A DNA stretch of 64,000 nt, taken from positions 6,789,001 to 6,853,000 of the forward strand of contig NZ_CP121666.1 in NCBI RefSeq assembly GCF_029714325.1. The letters are read 5' to 3'. The stretch's first letter is position 1. Each line of letters begins with the position of its first letter. Position numbers and translations under genes: made by a program. Below the pieces are notes generated by a model. It made no database searches. It was not told the origin of the DNA and saw only the letters and a list, made by a program, of their open reading frames with translations. Below are positions 53,964 to 63,966 of the stretch, piece after piece. The DNA comes from Bradyrhizobium sp. CB1717 (GTDB lineage Bacteria > Pseudomonadota > Alphaproteobacteria > Rhizobiales > Xanthobacteraceae).

Positions 53964-55130
53964 ATGACGAAGCCACTGACCATTTCTGCCGAACCCGGCG
54001 AGCCCTTTCTCGCACGCCGCACCCTGTTGAAGGGCGCGGCGGCCGCAGTTGCGGCGACGGGCGTTACCGTGAACGCGACCTTGGCGGCCTCCGTCGCGCC
54101 CTTGGGCCAGACGGGCGCGCCGACGAGATCGACCGCGCCATTGCCCCTGGGACCACTGCCGGGGAGCCGCTACCCTGACTCCCACCTGGAATCCGCCAAA
54201 AAGGGACCGCCGTCATTCGGGCCCCCCGGTTTTCCGGCCTTCGCCGGCACCATGGCCGTCGAGCGCGTCGCCACCGGCTTTCGCTGGGCTGAGGGACCGG
54301 TGTACTTCCCAGCCGGACGATACCTGTTGTTCAGCGACATTCCGAACAACCGCATCATGCGCTTCTCGGAGGATGACGGTCACCTCAGCGTCTACCGCCA
54401 GCCCTCGATGAACTCGAACGGCAACACCATCGATCGCGAAGGACGCCTGATCACATGCGAGCATAGCGGCCGGCGCGTGACGCGGACCGAACTCGACGGC
54501 TCGATCACCATCATTGCGGACAAATTCAACGGCAAGCGACTGAATTCGCCCAACGATGCGGTCGTCACCGCCGATGGTGCGATCTGGTTCACCGATCCCG
54601 CCTACGGCATCGGCGGCTTCTACGAGGGTATCAAAGCCGAACCCGAGCAGGAGAAGAAGAATGTCTACCGGGTCGATCCGAAGTCCGGAGAGGTCAAGGT
54701 CGTCGTCGACGATTTTGTCGAGCCCAACGGGCTCGCCATCTCACCCGACGAGAAGAAGCTCTACATCTGCGACACCGGCTTCACCGATGGGCCGGACAAC
54801 CCATCCCATATCCGCGTGTTCGACCTCGACGTGGCCGCCGGGAAGGCATCGAACAGCAAGGTCTTCGCCGATATGCCAAAACCGAGCATCACCGACGGCG
54901 TCCGCTGCGACACCGAAGGTCGGGTCTGGTGTTCGGTCGGCTGGGGCGACACCAACGAAGACGGCGTGCGCTGCTATACGGCATCGGGCGAATTGCTCGG
55001 CAAGATCCATATTCCGGAGACCGTGGCGAATCTGTGCTTCGGCGGCCAGCAGCGAAACAGGCTTTATATTTGCGGCTCGACATCGCTCTATGCCGTCTAC
55101 ACCAGTGTGCAGGGCGCGATGAAGCCTTGA
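53964..55130 (+). CDS. Tat-exported SMP-30/gluconolactonase-family protein
   Basis: A 388-residue protein with a Tat signal (EPFLARRTLLKGAAAAVAAT, cleavage near ATLAA). The mature part is a six-bladed beta-propeller of the SMP-30/gluconolactonase type: RWAEGPVYFPAGRYLLFSDI (metal Glu), NTIDREGRLITCEHSGRRV, LNSPNDAVVTADGAIWFTDP (metal Asn/Asp), EPNGLAISPDEKKLYICDTG and SITDGVRCDTEGRVW. ATG 53964 has GGGAGG about 8 bp upstream. Likely a periplasmic lactonase; substrate unknown. Confidence 0.9.
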   Translation: MTKPLTISAEPGEPFLARRTLLKGAAAAVAATGVTVNATLAASVAPLGQTGAPTRSTAPLPLGPLPGSRYPDSHLESAKKGPPSFGPPGFPAFAGTMAVERVATGFRWAEGPVYFPAGRYLLFSDIPNNRIMRFSEDDGHLSVYRQPSMNSNGNTIDREGRLITCEHSGRRVTRTELDGSITIIADKFNGKRLNSPNDAVVTADGAIWFTDPAYGIGGFYEGIKAEPEQEKKNVYRVDPKSGEVKVVVDDFVEPNGLAISPDEKKLYICDTGFTDGPDNPSHIRVFDLDVAAGKASNSKVFADMPKPSITDGVRCDTEGRVWCSVGWGDTNEDGVRCYTASGELLGKIHIPETVANLCFGGQQRNRLYICGSTSLYAVYTSVQGAMKP

Positions 55131-55132
55131 CC

Positions 55133-55197
55133 GAATAGCGGGTGGGGTAGCGAACAGCGGGCGGCGCCCGCCTGTTCGCTATCCCTACCCCGTATTC
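55133..55197. terminator. Large palindrome, likely bidirectional terminator
   Basis: A long imperfect hairpin: GAATA...GGGGTAGCGAACAG / CTGTTCGCTATCCCTACCCC...TATTC with a GC-rich tip GGGCGgcGCCCG. It lies between the convergent SMP-30 and PEP-carboxylase genes and overlaps the ppc stop. It lacks a long T-run, so terminator use is inferred. It resembles family F repeats. Confidence 0.6.
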
Positions 55198-57992
55198 CTC
55201 AATCCCGCCGAGATGCCGTTGATCGTCAGCTGAATCCCGCGCAGCACCTGCTCGTCGGGATTCTGCGCGCGATGCTCTTTCAATAGCTCGACCTGCACGT
55301 GGTTGAGCGGGTCGAGATAGGGGAAGCGGTGGCGCACCGAGCGCTCCAGCAGCGGGTTGCCCTGGAGCAGCCGGTCCTGGCCCATGATGTCGAGCAGCGT
55401 CTCGATGCAGGAATGCCATTCGCGGCGGATGCGGCCGAAGATTTTTTCGCGCAAGGCTTCGTCAGGCACGAGCTCGGCATAGCGCGAGGCGATCGCGATC
55501 GAGCTTTTCGCGAGCACCATGTCCATGTTCGACAACAGCATGCGGAAGAACGGCCATTCCTTGTAGAGCTCTTTCAGGAACGGCATGCCCTGTTGCGGAT
55601 GCTCCGCGATCCACTGCTCGACCGCGCTGCCAAAACCGTACCAGCCCGGCAGCATCAGGCGGCATTGCGCCCATGAGAACACCCAGGGGATCGCGCGAAG
55701 GTCCTCGATCGCGCGGGTCTTCTTGCGTGAGGCCGGGCGGCTGCCGATGTTAAGCGTCGCGATCTCATTGATGACTGTGGAGGCCCAGAAGTAATCGACG
55801 AAGCCTTCGGTCTCGTAGACGAGGCCGCGATAGGCCTTGAAGGCGAGATTCGAAAGCTCGTCCATCGCGACCAGATATTCGCGGCGCGGCGCGCTCTGGC
55901 GCGGATGCAGCAGGCTTGCTTCGAGCGTCGCGGCGGCCAGGATCTCCAGATTATTCCGGCCGACTTCGGCGTTGGAATATTTCGACGAGATGATCTCGCC
56001 CTGCTCGGTGATGCGGATCTGGCCGTTCACAGCGCCGCCAGGCTGCGCGATGATGGCGTCATAGCTCGGCCCGCCACCGCGGCCAACCGAGCCGCCACGG
56101 CCGTGGAACAGGCGCAAACGGACGTGGTGACGCTCGAACACTTCGACGAGGCCGATCTCGGCCTTGTAGAGCTCCCAGCCCGAAGTGACGAAGCCGCCAT
56201 CTTTGTTCGAGTCGGAATAGCCGAGCATGACCTCCTGCACGCTGCCGCGGCTGTCGACGAGGCGGCGGTAATCGTGCAGCGACAGCATGCGGTCCATGAT
56301 GCCGCTGGAGGCCTGCAGATCCTCGATGGTCTCGAACAGCGGCACGATGTTGATGGCGCTGCGCCCGGAGGGATGGACGAGGCCGACCTCCTTCAAGAGC
56401 ACCGCGACCTCGAGCATGTCGGACATGCCCTTGCACATCGAGATGATGCATTGGGGAATGGCGTCCGAGCCGAACTTCGCATGCGCCTCCGCGGCCGCAT
56501 GGAAGACATTGAGCTCGCCCATGGTCTCGTCGCTGTATTTGACGAAGGGCGAGACCAGCGAACGCGTCGAGCGCAGCTCGTTGGTGAGCAGCGAGATGCG
56601 CGCCTCCTCGCCGAGCGCGAGATAGGACATGCCGGGATTGGCGGCGTCCATCAGCTCGGCAATGGTGCGCTCGTGAACCGCCGAGTTCTGGCGGATGTCG
56701 AGCCGCGCCAGATGGAAGCCGAAGCAATCCACCGCGCGGCGGAGCAGCCGCAGCCGGCCGCGGGCGATGACGCGGGCGTTGTTGGAAATCAGCGAACGGT
56801 GCAGCACGTCGAGATCGGCCTGCAACTCCCTTACGCTCTCGTAAGGCCTGCCCTTGCCGACCGGCCGGCGCGTGATCTCGACCTCGAGCGCTTCGGCCGT
56901 CGCGGTGAGGCGCGCATAGATGCCTGACACGGCGAGGCGATAGGGCTCGCCGCTCCGGTGCGGTGAAGTGTCCGGCGAGCGCTCCGCCAGCGTGCGCAGC
57001 TCCTCGGATACGTCGGCCAGGTGGGCCGCGATCGACAGTTCCGCGCCGAGCACGTGCAGCTCGTTCAGATAGAACTGCATCACCCGGCTCGACTGCAGCC
57101 GCAGCGTGCCGCGCATGACGTCGGCGGTGACGAAGGGATTGCCGTCGCGGTCGCCGCCGATCCAGCTGCCCATGCGCAGGAACGAGGCGAGCTCGCCCGC
57201 CGCCTGCTCGCCCTCTTCCAGCCGATCTTCCAGCACGTTGACGAGCCGCGGCACCTCGCGCAGGAAGGTGTAGTCATAGAACGACAGGCCGTTGCCGACC
57301 TCATCGAGCACGGTGAGCTTGGTCCTGCGCAGGAGGTTGGTCTGCCACAGCGTCAGCACCTCGCGGCGGAGCTGCTCGTCGCTGGCGGCGGCCTCGTCCG
57401 CGGTCAGCGCGACGCGCTCGCGGCGATCGAGCAGGCCAGCGATCTCCATCTCGCGGTCCATGGTGCTCTTGCGGCGGACCTCGGTCGGGTGCGCGGTCAG
57501 GACCGGGCTGACGAGCGCGGTCTTGAAGAAAGTGCGGAGCTGGTCGGGGCCGATGCCCGCCGCCTTGGCGTGCGCCAGCGTCTCCGCCAGCACGCCGGAG
57601 CCGCCGCGCGCTCCAGTCTCCCTGGCGGCGCTGCGGGCACGCATCTGACGGATGTTGTTCTGGTCCTCGGCGATGTTGGCAAGGTGGGAGAAATAACTGA
57701 AGGCGCGCACGATCCGCACCGTCTCGGAGGTCGACATGCTGTCGAGGATCTGCTCGAGCTCCCGGCGGGCGAGCCGGTCCTCGTCGCGGTGGAACCGGAT
57801 CGAGGTCTGCCTGATACGCTCGACCAGGTCGAACACATCGGCCCCCTCCTGGTCGCGCACCGTGTCGCCCAGGATGCGCCCGAGCAGACGGATGTCGTCG
57901 CGCAGCCGGGCATCCGCTTCCAGCGCCTGGGCGTCCTCAGGGCGGTTGGGGCGATGCTCAGTGGCGTCGGATGGTATGGTCTGGAGGGACAT
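55185..57992 (-). CDS. ppc: Phosphoenolpyruvate carboxylase
   Basis: A 935-residue PEPC, normal bacterial length. Catalytic landmarks are [13 protein letters not shown] (His), [39 protein letters not shown] (Arg/Gly loop) and [15 protein letters not shown]. The C-terminus ends [14 protein letters not shown], the conserved allosteric end with Asn. ATG 57992 ([15 protein letters not shown]) has GGGGAG 7 bp upstream. It carboxylates PEP to oxaloacetate to refill the TCA cycle. Its stop falls inside a palindrome. Confidence 0.97.
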   Translation of the reverse strand: MSLQTIPSDATEHRPNRPEDAQALEADARLRDDIRLLGRILGDTVRDQEGADVFDLVERIRQTSIRFHRDEDRLARRELEQILDSMSTSETVRIVRAFSYFSHLANIAEDQNNIRQMRARSAARETGARGGSGVLAETLAHAKAAGIGPDQLRTFFKTALVSPVLTAHPTEVRRKSTMDREMEIAGLLDRRERVALTADEAAASDEQLRREVLTLWQTNLLRRTKLTVLDEVGNGLSFYDYTFLREVPRLVNVLEDRLEEGEQAAGELASFLRMGSWIGGDRDGNPFVTADVMRGTLRLQSSRVMQFYLNELHVLGAELSIAAHLADVSEELRTLAERSPDTSPHRSGEPYRLAVSGIYARLTATAEALEVEITRRPVGKGRPYESVRELQADLDVLHRSLISNNARVIARGRLRLLRRAVDCFGFHLARLDIRQNSAVHERTIAELMDAANPGMSYLALGEEARISLLTNELRSTRSLVSPFVKYSDETMGELNVFHAAAEAHAKFGSDAIPQCIISMCKGMSDMLEVAVLLKEVGLVHPSGRSAINIVPLFETIEDLQASSGIMDRMLSLHDYRRLVDSRGSVQEVMLGYSDSNKDGGFVTSGWELYKAEIGLVEVFERHHVRLRLFHGRGGSVGRGGGPSYDAIIAQPGGAVNGQIRITEQGEIISSKYSNAEVGRNNLEILAAATLEASLLHPRQSAPRREYLVAMDELSNLAFKAYRGLVYETEGFVDYFWASTVINEIATLNIGSRPASRKKTRAIEDLRAIPWVFSWAQCRLMLPGWYGFGSAVEQWIAEHPQQGMPFLKELYKEWPFFRMLLSNMDMVLAKSSIAIASRYAELVPDEALREKIFGRIRREWHSCIETLLDIMGQDRLLQGNPLLERSVRHRFPYLDPLNHVQVELLKEHRAQNPDEQVLRGIQLTINGISAGLRNTG

Positions 57993-59106
57993 GGCTCGCT
58001 CCCCTTCTCGCGCCCTTGGCGGCCCGGTCCAGCCGAGTGTGCGATATTTTTCTGCCGCAGTGCAAGATGAACTTGGTGGCGGCGCGGCAGGATGGCTGAC
58101 CGTGGCGGGATGGATAGAGAAGCGCACACCTTCGCCTTCTCGCGGCGCAAGCGCCCGAAGCTTTGCTGGCCGTTTCACCCTCTTCGAGAAGAGAGGGCGC
58201 AGGGAAGGCCGGGCGCCGGCTGGCACCCAAGGTCCGCACGCGAGAAACGCACGCGGGGTGACCACAGGTGATGCCGGACATCCCGGCCTTCCCTGCGCGA
58301 AAGGTTTTACGGCTTATGGCGCGCTCTCCCCGGGGAGCGATGCACTATTGCCCCCGTCGCCTTGCGGATCACTGATGCGCGCGCCCGGTCGGGCCGCTTC
58401 ACCACCGCAAGCCTTGACGCACAGACCCCGGGCGTCAGGACCACACGCTTTCGCCGTCCGCGGACGTCCCCCCCAAACATCCGGAAGCTCGCGCGTGCTC
58501 GCCCCCGAAGCCGAAAGGAAACGCTGTGACAGCGCCGTGTCGATCGCGCGGATCGTGATGGCTCACGAGGGTTGCCCGCCCTGCCACCCCGTCACGCGCC
58601 GGCGCTGCCGCGTCCATCGCATCCCGGCCTACGTATCGTGACGATCGCGAAACGTCCCTTTGACGGGCCGGGATGGATTGCGGTTTAACCGAAGATGAAA
58701 ATTCGGTCAATCGGAATATTTTACGCGACATCTCTTGACCTGCATGTGGCGTGTTTTGCCCGTCGGGCAACGCGAGGCATCGCATCCGTGGCAACGGCTG
58801 AGCACCGCAGTGCCGGACGTAGACCGATGTCCGCTCCGCCACAAAGAGCGGCCCCAGCGGCGCTCGCCCCTCTGTTCGCCTTTGGGCCAGAAGCTGACGC
58901 TCGACCGGCAGTGCCGCAAGGGCAGCTATGGGCCAATTTCTGCCTTAAACAGGCGCGGCAAAACATGCCAGTGCATGCTCCGGCGAATGCTGTCGGTCCA
59001 CGCCTGGGCGGGGTCAACGCTACGCCGGTGAACCAGAAAGTCCGTGACGCGACAGAACACCATGGATTCGGAAGACCTTTGATTGGAAGATGGACGGAGC
59101 CGACCC
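57993..59106. repeat. 1.1-kb gene-free stretch with repeat-like sequence
   Basis: No frame here looks like a protein; open frames exist on both strands but have repetitive, Arg/Ser/Pro-rich translations. Parts (about 58140-58700 and 58700-59060) resemble dispersed repeats common in Bradyrhizobium intergenic DNA, from memory. A small palindrome TTGCCCGTCGGGCAA occurs near 58755. The ppc promoter should lie near 58000. Confidence 0.5.
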
Positions 59107-59520
59107 GTGAAATTTTTGCTGAGAATCATGCTTGCAGCCGCCCTCGTGAACCTTGCTCCAGTCGTCGCCGCGGCGCCGAAGAACGCCGTCGCTTCTCCTG
59201 CGTTGCAGAAGGAATTCGATGACTTCATCGAGAAGTTTCGCGCGGCGCTGAGAACAAACGATTCCGCCGCCGTCGCCGGTATGACACGATTGCCGTTCAT
59301 GAACGACAGCGCAATTCGCGACGCCGCGCAATTTCGCGCCAAGACCTATGCGAGCTCGTTCACGGCGAAAAATCGCGCGTGTATCCAGCGCGGCAAGGCC
59401 ATCTACGATCGCGATCAATACAAGAATGACTCTTACTTCGTCTTCTGCGGCGAGCTTATCTTCGTCTTTACCAAGACGCCGGCCGGGTTCCTTTTTACGG
59501 ATATCAGCGTGAACGACTGA
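59107..59520 (+). CDS. Small secreted protein of unknown function
   Basis: A 137-residue protein. GTG 59107 (MKFLLRIMLAAALVNLAP, cleavage after VAAA) begins directly with a signal peptide; an ATG eight codons upstream would disrupt it. The mature part has a helical start (ALQKEFDDFIEKFRAALRTND) and a beta-rich end (DSYFVFCGELIFVFTKTPAGFLFTDI), resembling NTF2/SnoaL-like folds. Two cysteines (RACIQ, VFCGE) may pair. Function unknown. Confidence 0.75.
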   Translation: MKFLLRIMLAAALVNLAPVVAAAPKNAVASPALQKEFDDFIEKFRAALRTNDSAAVAGMTRLPFMNDSAIRDAAQFRAKTYASSFTAKNRACIQRGKAIYDRDQYKNDSYFVFCGELIFVFTKTPAGFLFTDISVND

Positions 59521-59614
59521 TCAGGCAACAATGCTATCCACTGCCGCCGAATGTATGATCGGTCGCCGCGCTCAGCGGCATATTGGGTATAGCAACCTAG
59601 GCGTCGCGCGTAGC

Positions 59615-60145
59615 CTATTGCTGCGATCTGCTTTCAAGCAGCCGGGCGCGGACCTCTTCAGATACAAAGCGCTCCGCCCGCTGCCATGCCTCGTCATTGT
59701 CGCCGCGGAACTGGAAGTATTTCCGGAACACGACGCGCTGGGATGTTACATCGATGGCAGCAGTCCTCGCTATCTGCACCAGCGTGCTCATTTTGTGAAC
59801 GATACCGATGATCAGAATCTGCGTGCCGGCCTGTGACGCCGCGCGCAGCCGATCGCGCAACGCCGGTCCGTCGGTCGGACAATTTGATGCGCAGGGCGAC
59901 GGCACCAGCTCAAAGCGGCGGTCTGCCGTGACGTCGTCCCGCAGCGCGGTCATGAAAGCCCGCAATCGCTTTTCATGCGCGGCCGTCTGATCGGTGGGCT
60001 CATTCGACGTGTCGATATAAATGAAATCGTCGACGGAGACAGCCAGCGCGTGGCCGGCGGTCGCGGCAGATGCATCTGAGACGAGGTTGGATCCCAGGAA
60101 CAGACCGGCTGTGGTAACAGCGCGCAAGAGGAAGCCGTGGCGCAT
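59615..60145 (-). CDS. Secreted DUF2380/DUF3280-like protein
   Basis: A 176-residue protein with a signal peptide (MRHGFLLRAVTTAGLFLGSN, cleavage near DASA). The mature part begins HALAVSVDDFIYIDTSNEP and continues with an alpha/beta pattern including LVPSPCASNCPTD and ILIIGIVHKMSTLVQIARTAAID. This fits the small periplasmic DUF2380/DUF3280 proteins often encoded near PQQ or methanol-type dehydrogenases, but none is present here. Function unknown. Confidence 0.75.
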   Translation of the reverse strand: MRHGFLLRAVTTAGLFLGSNLVSDASAATAGHALAVSVDDFIYIDTSNEPTDQTAAHEKRLRAFMTALRDDVTADRRFELVPSPCASNCPTDGPALRDRLRAASQAGTQILIIGIVHKMSTLVQIARTAAIDVTSQRVVFRKYFQFRGDNDEAWQRAERFVSEEVRARLLESRSQQ

Positions 60146-60510
60146 GGCGATGGCTCGATCTCCCCTCTACTGAGGCCATCTTAGAAGATCGTTCTTTCTG
60201 CCTCCTGTCGAATTAATCCTTGGTAACGCTAGGCGCCCGCCCATGGCGGCGTTGTTCGCAGCGGGTCAAAGCGCCGCTTTGACTGTCGGCCGGTCACTTC
60301 TGATCTACCCCGACCAGCAGACATGCGCAGTGTGTGACGGCATGTCTCAATCGGGCCAACAGCGGGCGCTCGAACGGTCGGAGGCAGATGCGGACGGCGG
60401 TAAAACGAGGGTTGGGTTGTATCGATTTAACAACTTTTAGTTTACACTTGCTGGTGCAGTCTCTTGGTCAACACGACAACTCAATTCATTCAGCAGTTCG
60501 GAGGCGTTTG
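60146..60510. other. Intergenic stretch
   Basis: About 365 bp. The part at 60240-60430 looks like degenerate dispersed-repeat sequence; the last 80 bp are more AT-rich (TTTAACAACTTTTAGTTTACAC-like) and likely hold the promoter of the Imm11-like gene. Confidence 0.45.
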
Positions 60511-61164
60511 ATGGTTTACGCTCTGGGATCGCTGCCCACGCTGGGACACTATTCCAACCAAGAGACGCTCGACGGCGACGTGTTCAAGATCGAAGTGGCG
60601 GACAAGACGCCGGATGCCGGGTTCGACGCGAATACGGCCGCCACCTATCCGGCTCGCCAAGGTCGCCCGATCCTGCCGGACCACGTCTTCACCAAGGTGG
60701 AGTGGCAGGAAAGCGGTCCGGTGCCGGACGTCGAAACGGTGCGTGGCTTGCTCGTAGTGTCCGATCGTTTTCGCGAGATCGTCGAAAAATTCGAGCCGGG
60801 TGTCCATCAATTCCTACCGCTCGACTATGTCGATGGTCATGGAGCTGTTCTCGCCAAGCGGCACGTCTTCGTTGCATGCAACCGGATTGACAGTGTTGAT
60901 CGCGCGCATACGACGATGATTCTATCTAAGGGACTTTGGGTTCCGGCGCGCGATTTAGTTAGGCGGAAGCAAGAAATTCCGCCCGGAATTGATGTCAATG
61001 CTGAGCCGAAGCTCGTCTTCAATAACGCGCAGATCGGCGGCAGGCATGCGTGGAGCGATATCTTTCTGCCCCTCTATGGCCCCTACCTATCCGACCCTTT
61101 GGCCATGGCTCTCGAGGCCGAGCAGTTTACCGGCATTGCGCTGGGAAAACAGGAATCGGTCTGA
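60511..61164 (+). CDS. Orphan Imm11-like (DUF1629) immunity-type protein
   Basis: A 217-residue protein. ATG 60511 (MVYALGSLPTLGHYSNQETL) has GGAGG about 7 bp upstream. It has the DUF1629/Imm11 pattern: VRGLLVVSDRFREIVEKFEPGVHQFLPLDY in the centre and a later TMILSKGLWVPARDLVRR / PKLVFNNAQIGGRHAWSD segment. Imm11 proteins often protect against toxins of contact-dependent or secreted polymorphic systems. No toxin gene is adjacent, so it may be an orphan immunity protein, or a family member with another role. Confidence 0.72.
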   Translation: MVYALGSLPTLGHYSNQETLDGDVFKIEVADKTPDAGFDANTAATYPARQGRPILPDHVFTKVEWQESGPVPDVETVRGLLVVSDRFREIVEKFEPGVHQFLPLDYVDGHGAVLAKRHVFVACNRIDSVDRAHTTMILSKGLWVPARDLVRRKQEIPPGIDVNAEPKLVFNNAQIGGRHAWSDIFLPLYGPYLSDPLAMALEAEQFTGIALGKQESV

Positions 61165-61290
61165 TGGTCTCCACCGACCTTAGCACAGACACTCTGGGCG
61201 AGGTCCGCTTTGGGTCAAAAGCTGACAACGCCCCCGCCCCGTGCGACTTCCGCTCTACCCATCCTTGCTACCAGCCACGAGTTCGCCCTA

Positions 61291-61355
61291 CGCCGGCACG
61301 ATCACCTTGCCGATCGGCCAGAGCGCGATCCCAGCGAGCTTCAGATGGGCCCAGC
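61291..61355. repeat. 65-bp duplicate of the yccF 3' end
   Basis: Matches 63 of 65 bases with 61746-61810, which encodes the end of YccF and its stop. It lies about 390 bp further on, in the same orientation, and is flanked on the right by GCGTAGGATGGGT, the arm of the palindrome at 61644-61735. A relic of duplication or rearrangement. Confidence 0.85.
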
Positions 61356-61374
61356 GCGTAGGATGGGTTGAAGC

Positions 61375-61557
61375 TTACTTTTTTGGCAGCAGCCCCAAGA
61401 CGAACCATTGAGCCGGAAAAAGGGGAAAGAACAGCGCTCCCCAGAGGAACCAAATACGCTTAGAGCGGCCCCTCTCTGCCGCGAAGTTGGCCGTTACACG
61501 CCCGCACCAGAACATCAACCCGATGACGACCAAGCTAAACGTGATCGAGGCGAGCAT
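61375..61557 (-). CDS. Small membrane protein, 60 residues
   Basis: A 60-residue protein from ATG 61557 (MLASITFSLVVIGLMFWCGR), with AGGAG 6 bp upstream. It has two predicted TM helices (ITFSLVVIGLMFWCG and WFLWGALFFPLFPAQWFVLG) separated by a basic loop (AAERGRSKR). Unknown function. The longer frame upstream lacks an RBS. Confidence 0.6.
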   Translation of the reverse strand: MLASITFSLVVIGLMFWCGRVTANFAAERGRSKRIWFLWGALFFPLFPAQWFVLGLLPKK

Positions 61558-61643
61558 GGGTGGCTCCTGCCGACAGGTCTCTTGCCGTACCATACAAGAC
61601 TTGGCATCGCGGCGCGATAACACCCGCATGAACGTGGTCAGTG

Positions 61644-61735
61644 CGTAGGATGGGTAGAGCCCTTGCGAAACCCATCATGCTTCGTCATCGGCGGACGGCT
61701 TGATGGGTTTCGCTGGCGCTCTACCCATCCTACGA
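61644..61735. repeat. Palindromic intergenic repeat, family B variant
   Basis: Arms CGTAGGATGGGTAGAGC and GCTCTACCCATCCTACGA with inner GCGAAACCCATCA / TGATGGGTTTCGC. Same architecture as family B with ATGGGT in place of GTGGGC. Confidence 0.85.
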
Positions 61736-61743
61736 TCCGCACC

Positions 61744-62148
61744 TCACGCCGGCACGATCACCTTGCCGATCGGCCAGAGCGCGATGCCGGCGAGCTTCAG
61801 ATGGGCCCAGGCAAAGGGAATGCCGATGATGGTGATCGCGAGCACTAGCGCAGTCACGAGGTGGCCGAGCGCTAGCCACCAGCCGGCCAGCACGAACCAG
61901 ATGATGTTGCCGATCACCCCGAGCGGGCCGGTGCCGATATCCTCGACACCGGTAACCTCGTAGCGGCTGACCGCTCGCGAGCCGAATGGCAGCAGCGTGT
62001 AGACGGCGATGTTGAACGCCGCCCGCGCCCAGGGTAGGCCGATGATGGTGACGGCCATGATGACCGCGGCCACCAGCCAGCCGAACGCCATCCAGGCGCC
62101 GCCGATGAGGATCCAGAGGATGTTGAGCAGGATGGAGACGGGGGTCAT
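61744..62148 (-). CDS. YccF-family inner-membrane protein
   Basis: A 134-residue protein with two duplicated halves, each a TM hairpin: ILLNILWILIGGAWMAFGWL / AAVIMAVTIIGLPWARAAF and IGNIIWFVLAGWWLALGHL / ALVLAITIIGIPFAWAHLKL. The doubled TIIGxPxA motif is the YccF domain signature. Function is unknown in bacteria. The last 65 bp of its coding region are duplicated at 61291-61355. Confidence 0.9.
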   Translation of the reverse strand: MTPVSILLNILWILIGGAWMAFGWLVAAVIMAVTIIGLPWARAAFNIAVYTLLPFGSRAVSRYEVTGVEDIGTGPLGVIGNIIWFVLAGWWLALGHLVTALVLAITIIGIPFAWAHLKLAGIALWPIGKVIVPA

Positions 62149-62228
62149 GGCATGATCCGCAAGAGGATGACGCCATCCATATAGGATCGAAATCTGTCCC
62201 TGCTAAGACGCCTCAATGCCCGCAAGAC

Positions 62229-62371
62229 GTAGCCCGGATGGAGCGAAGTCTCGTAGAGTGGGCAAAGGCGCCCTTGCGCCGTGCCCACGATCTGTCTCCG
62301 TAAGCGAATTTGGTGGGCACGCCTCCGCCCTCGCTCTTCGAGCGACGGCGGACGCTTTGCCCACCCTACGA
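62229..62371. repeat. Half family C repeat joined to family B copy 3
   Basis: Begins with one arm of family C (GTAGCCCGGATGGAGCGAAG, 62229-62248) with no matching second arm, then a family B element (62251-62371) with arms TCGTAGAGTGGGCAAAG / GCTTTGCCCACCCTACGA and its own inner hairpins. Looks like one repeat inserted into or recombined with another. Confidence 0.78.
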
Positions 62372-62376
62372 TATCG

Positions 62377-63921
62377 TCAGATCTTCCGGCCCGCCTGCTC
62401 CCAATAGGGATCGCGCAGGCGGCGCTTGAAGATCTTGCCGGAGTCTTCGCGCGGCAACCCGGTGCGGATCTCGATGTGCTTGGGCACTTTGTAATCCGCC
62501 AGCGAAGTCTTCAGCCGTGCGCGGACATCGGCGGCACCGAGCGTGACGCCGGCTTGCGGCTCGACCACGGCCATCAGCGCTTCCCCGAATTCGGCATCGG
62601 GGATGCCGAACACCGCACAATCGTGCACGCCGGGGACCGCGTGCAGCACGGATTCGATCTCGGCCGGATAGATGTTGACGCCCCCTGATATCACCATGTC
62701 GCGCTTGCGGTCGCAGATGAAGACGTAGCCGTCTTCGTCGATATAGCCGACATCGCCGGAGGTGATGAAGCCGTCGCGGTCGATCTCGGCGCGCTTCTCC
62801 GGCTTGTTGTGGTAGGTGAAGTCGGCAAGCTCGGCCATGCGGGAATAGATCTCGCCGATCTCGCCCACGCCGAGCACGCGGCCCTCCTCGCCGATGAAGC
62901 GCAGCTCGGCGCCGGGCGAGATCCTGCCGACGGTGCCGGGCTTCTTCAGGGCGTCCTCGGAGGTCGCGAAGGTCACGGCGCTGGATTCGGTCGAGCCGTA
63001 GAATTCGTAGATCACCGGCCCCCACCATTCGATCATGGCGCGCTTGACGTCGGCCGGGCACGGCGCGGCGGCGTGGATGACGTGGCGCAAGGAAGAGACG
63101 TCGTACTTCCTGCGGACCCCCTCCGGCAGCTTCATCAGGCGGATGAACATGGTGGGCACCATGAAGATGGTGTCGATCTTGTATCGCTCGATCGCTTGCA
63201 GAAATTCCTCCGCCTCGAAGCGCGGCATCAGCACCAGCGCGCCGCCGAGCTTGCCGGCGCGGATGCCGAACGAGTTCGGTGCGGAATGATAGAGCGGACC
63301 GGGCAGCAGCGCGCGGGCGCCGGGCTTGAGCCCATAGATCATCGCGCGCATGCGTTCGCCGGCGGCTTGCTGGTCCGGCGTCGGCGCGTTGCGGCGCACG
63401 CCCTTGGGATGCCCTGTCGTGCCTGATGTGTAGATCATGTTCATGGGCTGCGGCACGATCGGGCCGTCATAGGGCTGCTGCTGGCCGAGCCAGGATTCGA
63501 AATCGATCGCGAAGTCCGGCGTCTTCAGATGATCGGAATCGATCTTGTAGTTGGACAGGATCTCCGGCGGGGTCGGGACGCTGAGGACGGTGACTCCCTC
63601 AGGAACCGCATCGCGCAAGGCGTGCAGCATGTCGGCATGCCCGATCAGCACGGACGTGCCGGTGTCGTTCAGGATGTAGTTGATCTCCTCCGGCTTGAAG
63701 TGCCAGTTGATCGGAACGCCATAGGCCCCGAGCCGCATCGCGGCATAGGCGGCTTCCAGGAAGGCGATGTCGTTGCGCATCAGCATGCAGACGCAATCGC
63801 CCTGGCGGACGCCGATTGTGGCGAGGCCGCTTGCGATGCGGTCGGCGCGATTGGTGACTTCGGTGTGGGAACGGCGGCGGTCGCCGGAGACGATGCCGAG
63901 GAAATTGGACGCTTCGCTCAT
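62377..63921 (-). CDS. Acyl-CoA synthetase (AMP-binding)
   Basis: A 514-residue adenylate-forming enzyme. The P-loop-like A3 motif MIYTSGTTGHPKGVRRN, A5 EFYGSTESSAVTFATSE, A7 FITSGDVGYIDEDGYVFI, A8 hinge RKRDMVISGGVNIYPAEIE and the A10 Lys in EDSGKIFKRRLRD are all in order. Fatty or aryl acid activation with CoA is likely. It ends the window on the left side of a family A repeat, with its ATG 79 bp before the right edge. Confidence 0.94.
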   Translation of the reverse strand: MSEASNFLGIVSGDRRRSHTEVTNRADRIASGLATIGVRQGDCVCMLMRNDIAFLEAAYAAMRLGAYGVPINWHFKPEEINYILNDTGTSVLIGHADMLHALRDAVPEGVTVLSVPTPPEILSNYKIDSDHLKTPDFAIDFESWLGQQQPYDGPIVPQPMNMIYTSGTTGHPKGVRRNAPTPDQQAAGERMRAMIYGLKPGARALLPGPLYHSAPNSFGIRAGKLGGALVLMPRFEAEEFLQAIERYKIDTIFMVPTMFIRLMKLPEGVRRKYDVSSLRHVIHAAAPCPADVKRAMIEWWGPVIYEFYGSTESSAVTFATSEDALKKPGTVGRISPGAELRFIGEEGRVLGVGEIGEIYSRMAELADFTYHNKPEKRAEIDRDGFITSGDVGYIDEDGYVFICDRKRDMVISGGVNIYPAEIESVLHAVPGVHDCAVFGIPDAEFGEALMAVVEPQAGVTLGAADVRARLKTSLADYKVPKHIEIRTGLPREDSGKIFKRRLRDPYWEQAGRKI

Positions 63922-63966
63922 CTTTATTTTCCGATCTTTCGTCGGGTTGTCGCAGTGTTGATAGCT

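Noticed and set aside
57736..58641. Plus-strand frame of 301 codons over the ppc start and the gap beyond
   Set aside because: Low-complexity Ser/Arg-rich translation, antisense to ppc; no domain and no RBS.
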